Source: Gammaproteobacteria bacterium (lineage in GTDB: Bacteria; Pseudomonadota; Gammaproteobacteria; Pseudomonadales; Azotimanducaceae). From it: DNA of 6,170 nucleotides. Below are positions 5,934-6,170 of this stretch, one piece after another. The stretch covers positions 22,961-29,130 of the forward strand of contig PBAA01000037.1 of NCBI GenBank assembly GCA_002715785.1. Direction: 5' to 3'. Position 1 is the first letter of the stretch, and the number at the start of each line of letters is the position of its first letter. Below the pieces are notes generated by a model. It saw only the letters and a list, made by a program, of their open reading frames with translations, ran no database searches and was not told the origin of the DNA. The translations under genes and the position numbers were made by a program.

Positions 5934-6170
5934 TTAGGTAAACACTAGTGTTTTCAGTGCCGAGGCCCGCTCCTGGAGCTCTGCTCCCTTGAGCGCGGTT
6001 GCAGGGCCGGCACTCCAAACGGGTCCCGGCCAGCCGGCATCGTCTTTCCTCCTGCCGATTACATGTATGTGCAATTGCGGCACCATGTTCCCGAGGGCGG
6101 CGACGTTGATTTTGTCGGCACTGGTATACGAGCGAAGGGCCTCGGACGTGACTTCGATCTCGGTAAACGC
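5934..6170 (-). CDS. HIT-family nucleotide hydrolase, C-terminal part (N-terminus outside the window)
   Basis: Reading the - strand from base 6170, 78 residues are open up to TAA at 5934-5936, with a second TAA directly after it. The sequence DKINVAALGNMVPQLHIHVIGRR is the core of a bacterial HIT protein, followed by the usual DDAGWPGPVWSAG. HIT proteins hydrolyse or transfer nucleotidyl groups from dinucleoside polyphosphates or AMP-linked compounds through a His triad. Here the triad reads Q-L-H-I-H, so the first His is Gln while the catalytic middle His remains; I recall this Gln in the VPQLHxH subgroup, so it is probably not damage. Full proteins of this group have about 140 residues, so roughly half is visible. 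The gene converges on the VOC gene with 26 bp between stops and no obvious terminator. Confidence 0.9.
   Translation of the reverse strand, partial: AFTEIEVTSEALRSYTSADKINVAALGNMVPQLHIHVIGRRKDDAGWPGPVWSAGPATALKGAELQERASALKTLVFT

Noticed and set aside
5940..5953. Perfect 14-bp palindrome AAACACTAGTGTTT as terminator or operator
   Set aside because: It lies inside the end of the HIT coding region, has no GC-rich stem or proper T tract, and a single short palindrome this size is expected by chance in a few kb.
1..6170. Search for tRNA, rRNA, CRISPR, insertion sequence, toxin-antitoxin or defence genes
   Set aside because: No direct-repeat array, terminal inverted repeats, transposase motif or RNA-gene sequence was recognised on either strand.

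Overview
The window reads as ordinary chromosomal DNA, most likely from a gammaproteobacterium. The best clue is a full-length exonuclease I (SbcB), an enzyme centred on that class. A COG4324-type aminopeptidase and a COG4798-type methyltransferase fit a proteobacterial host. Base composition looks moderate (a little above 50% GC by eye) and even across the genes. No tRNA, rRNA, transposase, CRISPR array, phage gene or long repeat was found. The species cannot be named from this sequence.

Layout, left to right. Positions 1-792 (+) hold the 3' part of a zinc aminopeptidase gene that enters from outside the window. It converges on, and overlaps by 105 bp, an SLC13/DASS anion transporter gene (688-2067, -). 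The transporter is divergent from sbcB (2102-3550, +), with only 34 bp between their starts. A 334-bp stretch without a confident gene follows (3551-3884); it contains a small possible membrane-peptide ORF and little else. Three genes then lie in a row on the + strand: a secreted-looking SAM methyltransferase (3885-4631), a YfcG-type glutathione transferase (4661-5284) and a single-domain extradiol dioxygenase/VOC protein (5359-5907). The window ends with the C-terminal half of a HIT-family hydrolase gene on the - strand (5934-6170), convergent with the VOC gene.

How the genes may work together: the left half looks like independent housekeeping genes (peptide breakdown, anion uptake, DNA repair). 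The methyltransferase, GST and VOC genes are tightly spaced and probably share a transcript. A redox/detoxification GST beside an extradiol dioxygenase recalls aromatic-degradation operons, but no other catabolic gene is visible, so a shared pathway is only an inference. No clearly new system was found. The most interesting points are the antisense overlap that seems to supply the aminopeptidase C-terminus, the intact extradiol signature in the VOC protein, the apparent export signal on a SAM-dependent enzyme, and two tiny ORFs whose stops overlap the starts of the GST and VOC genes.
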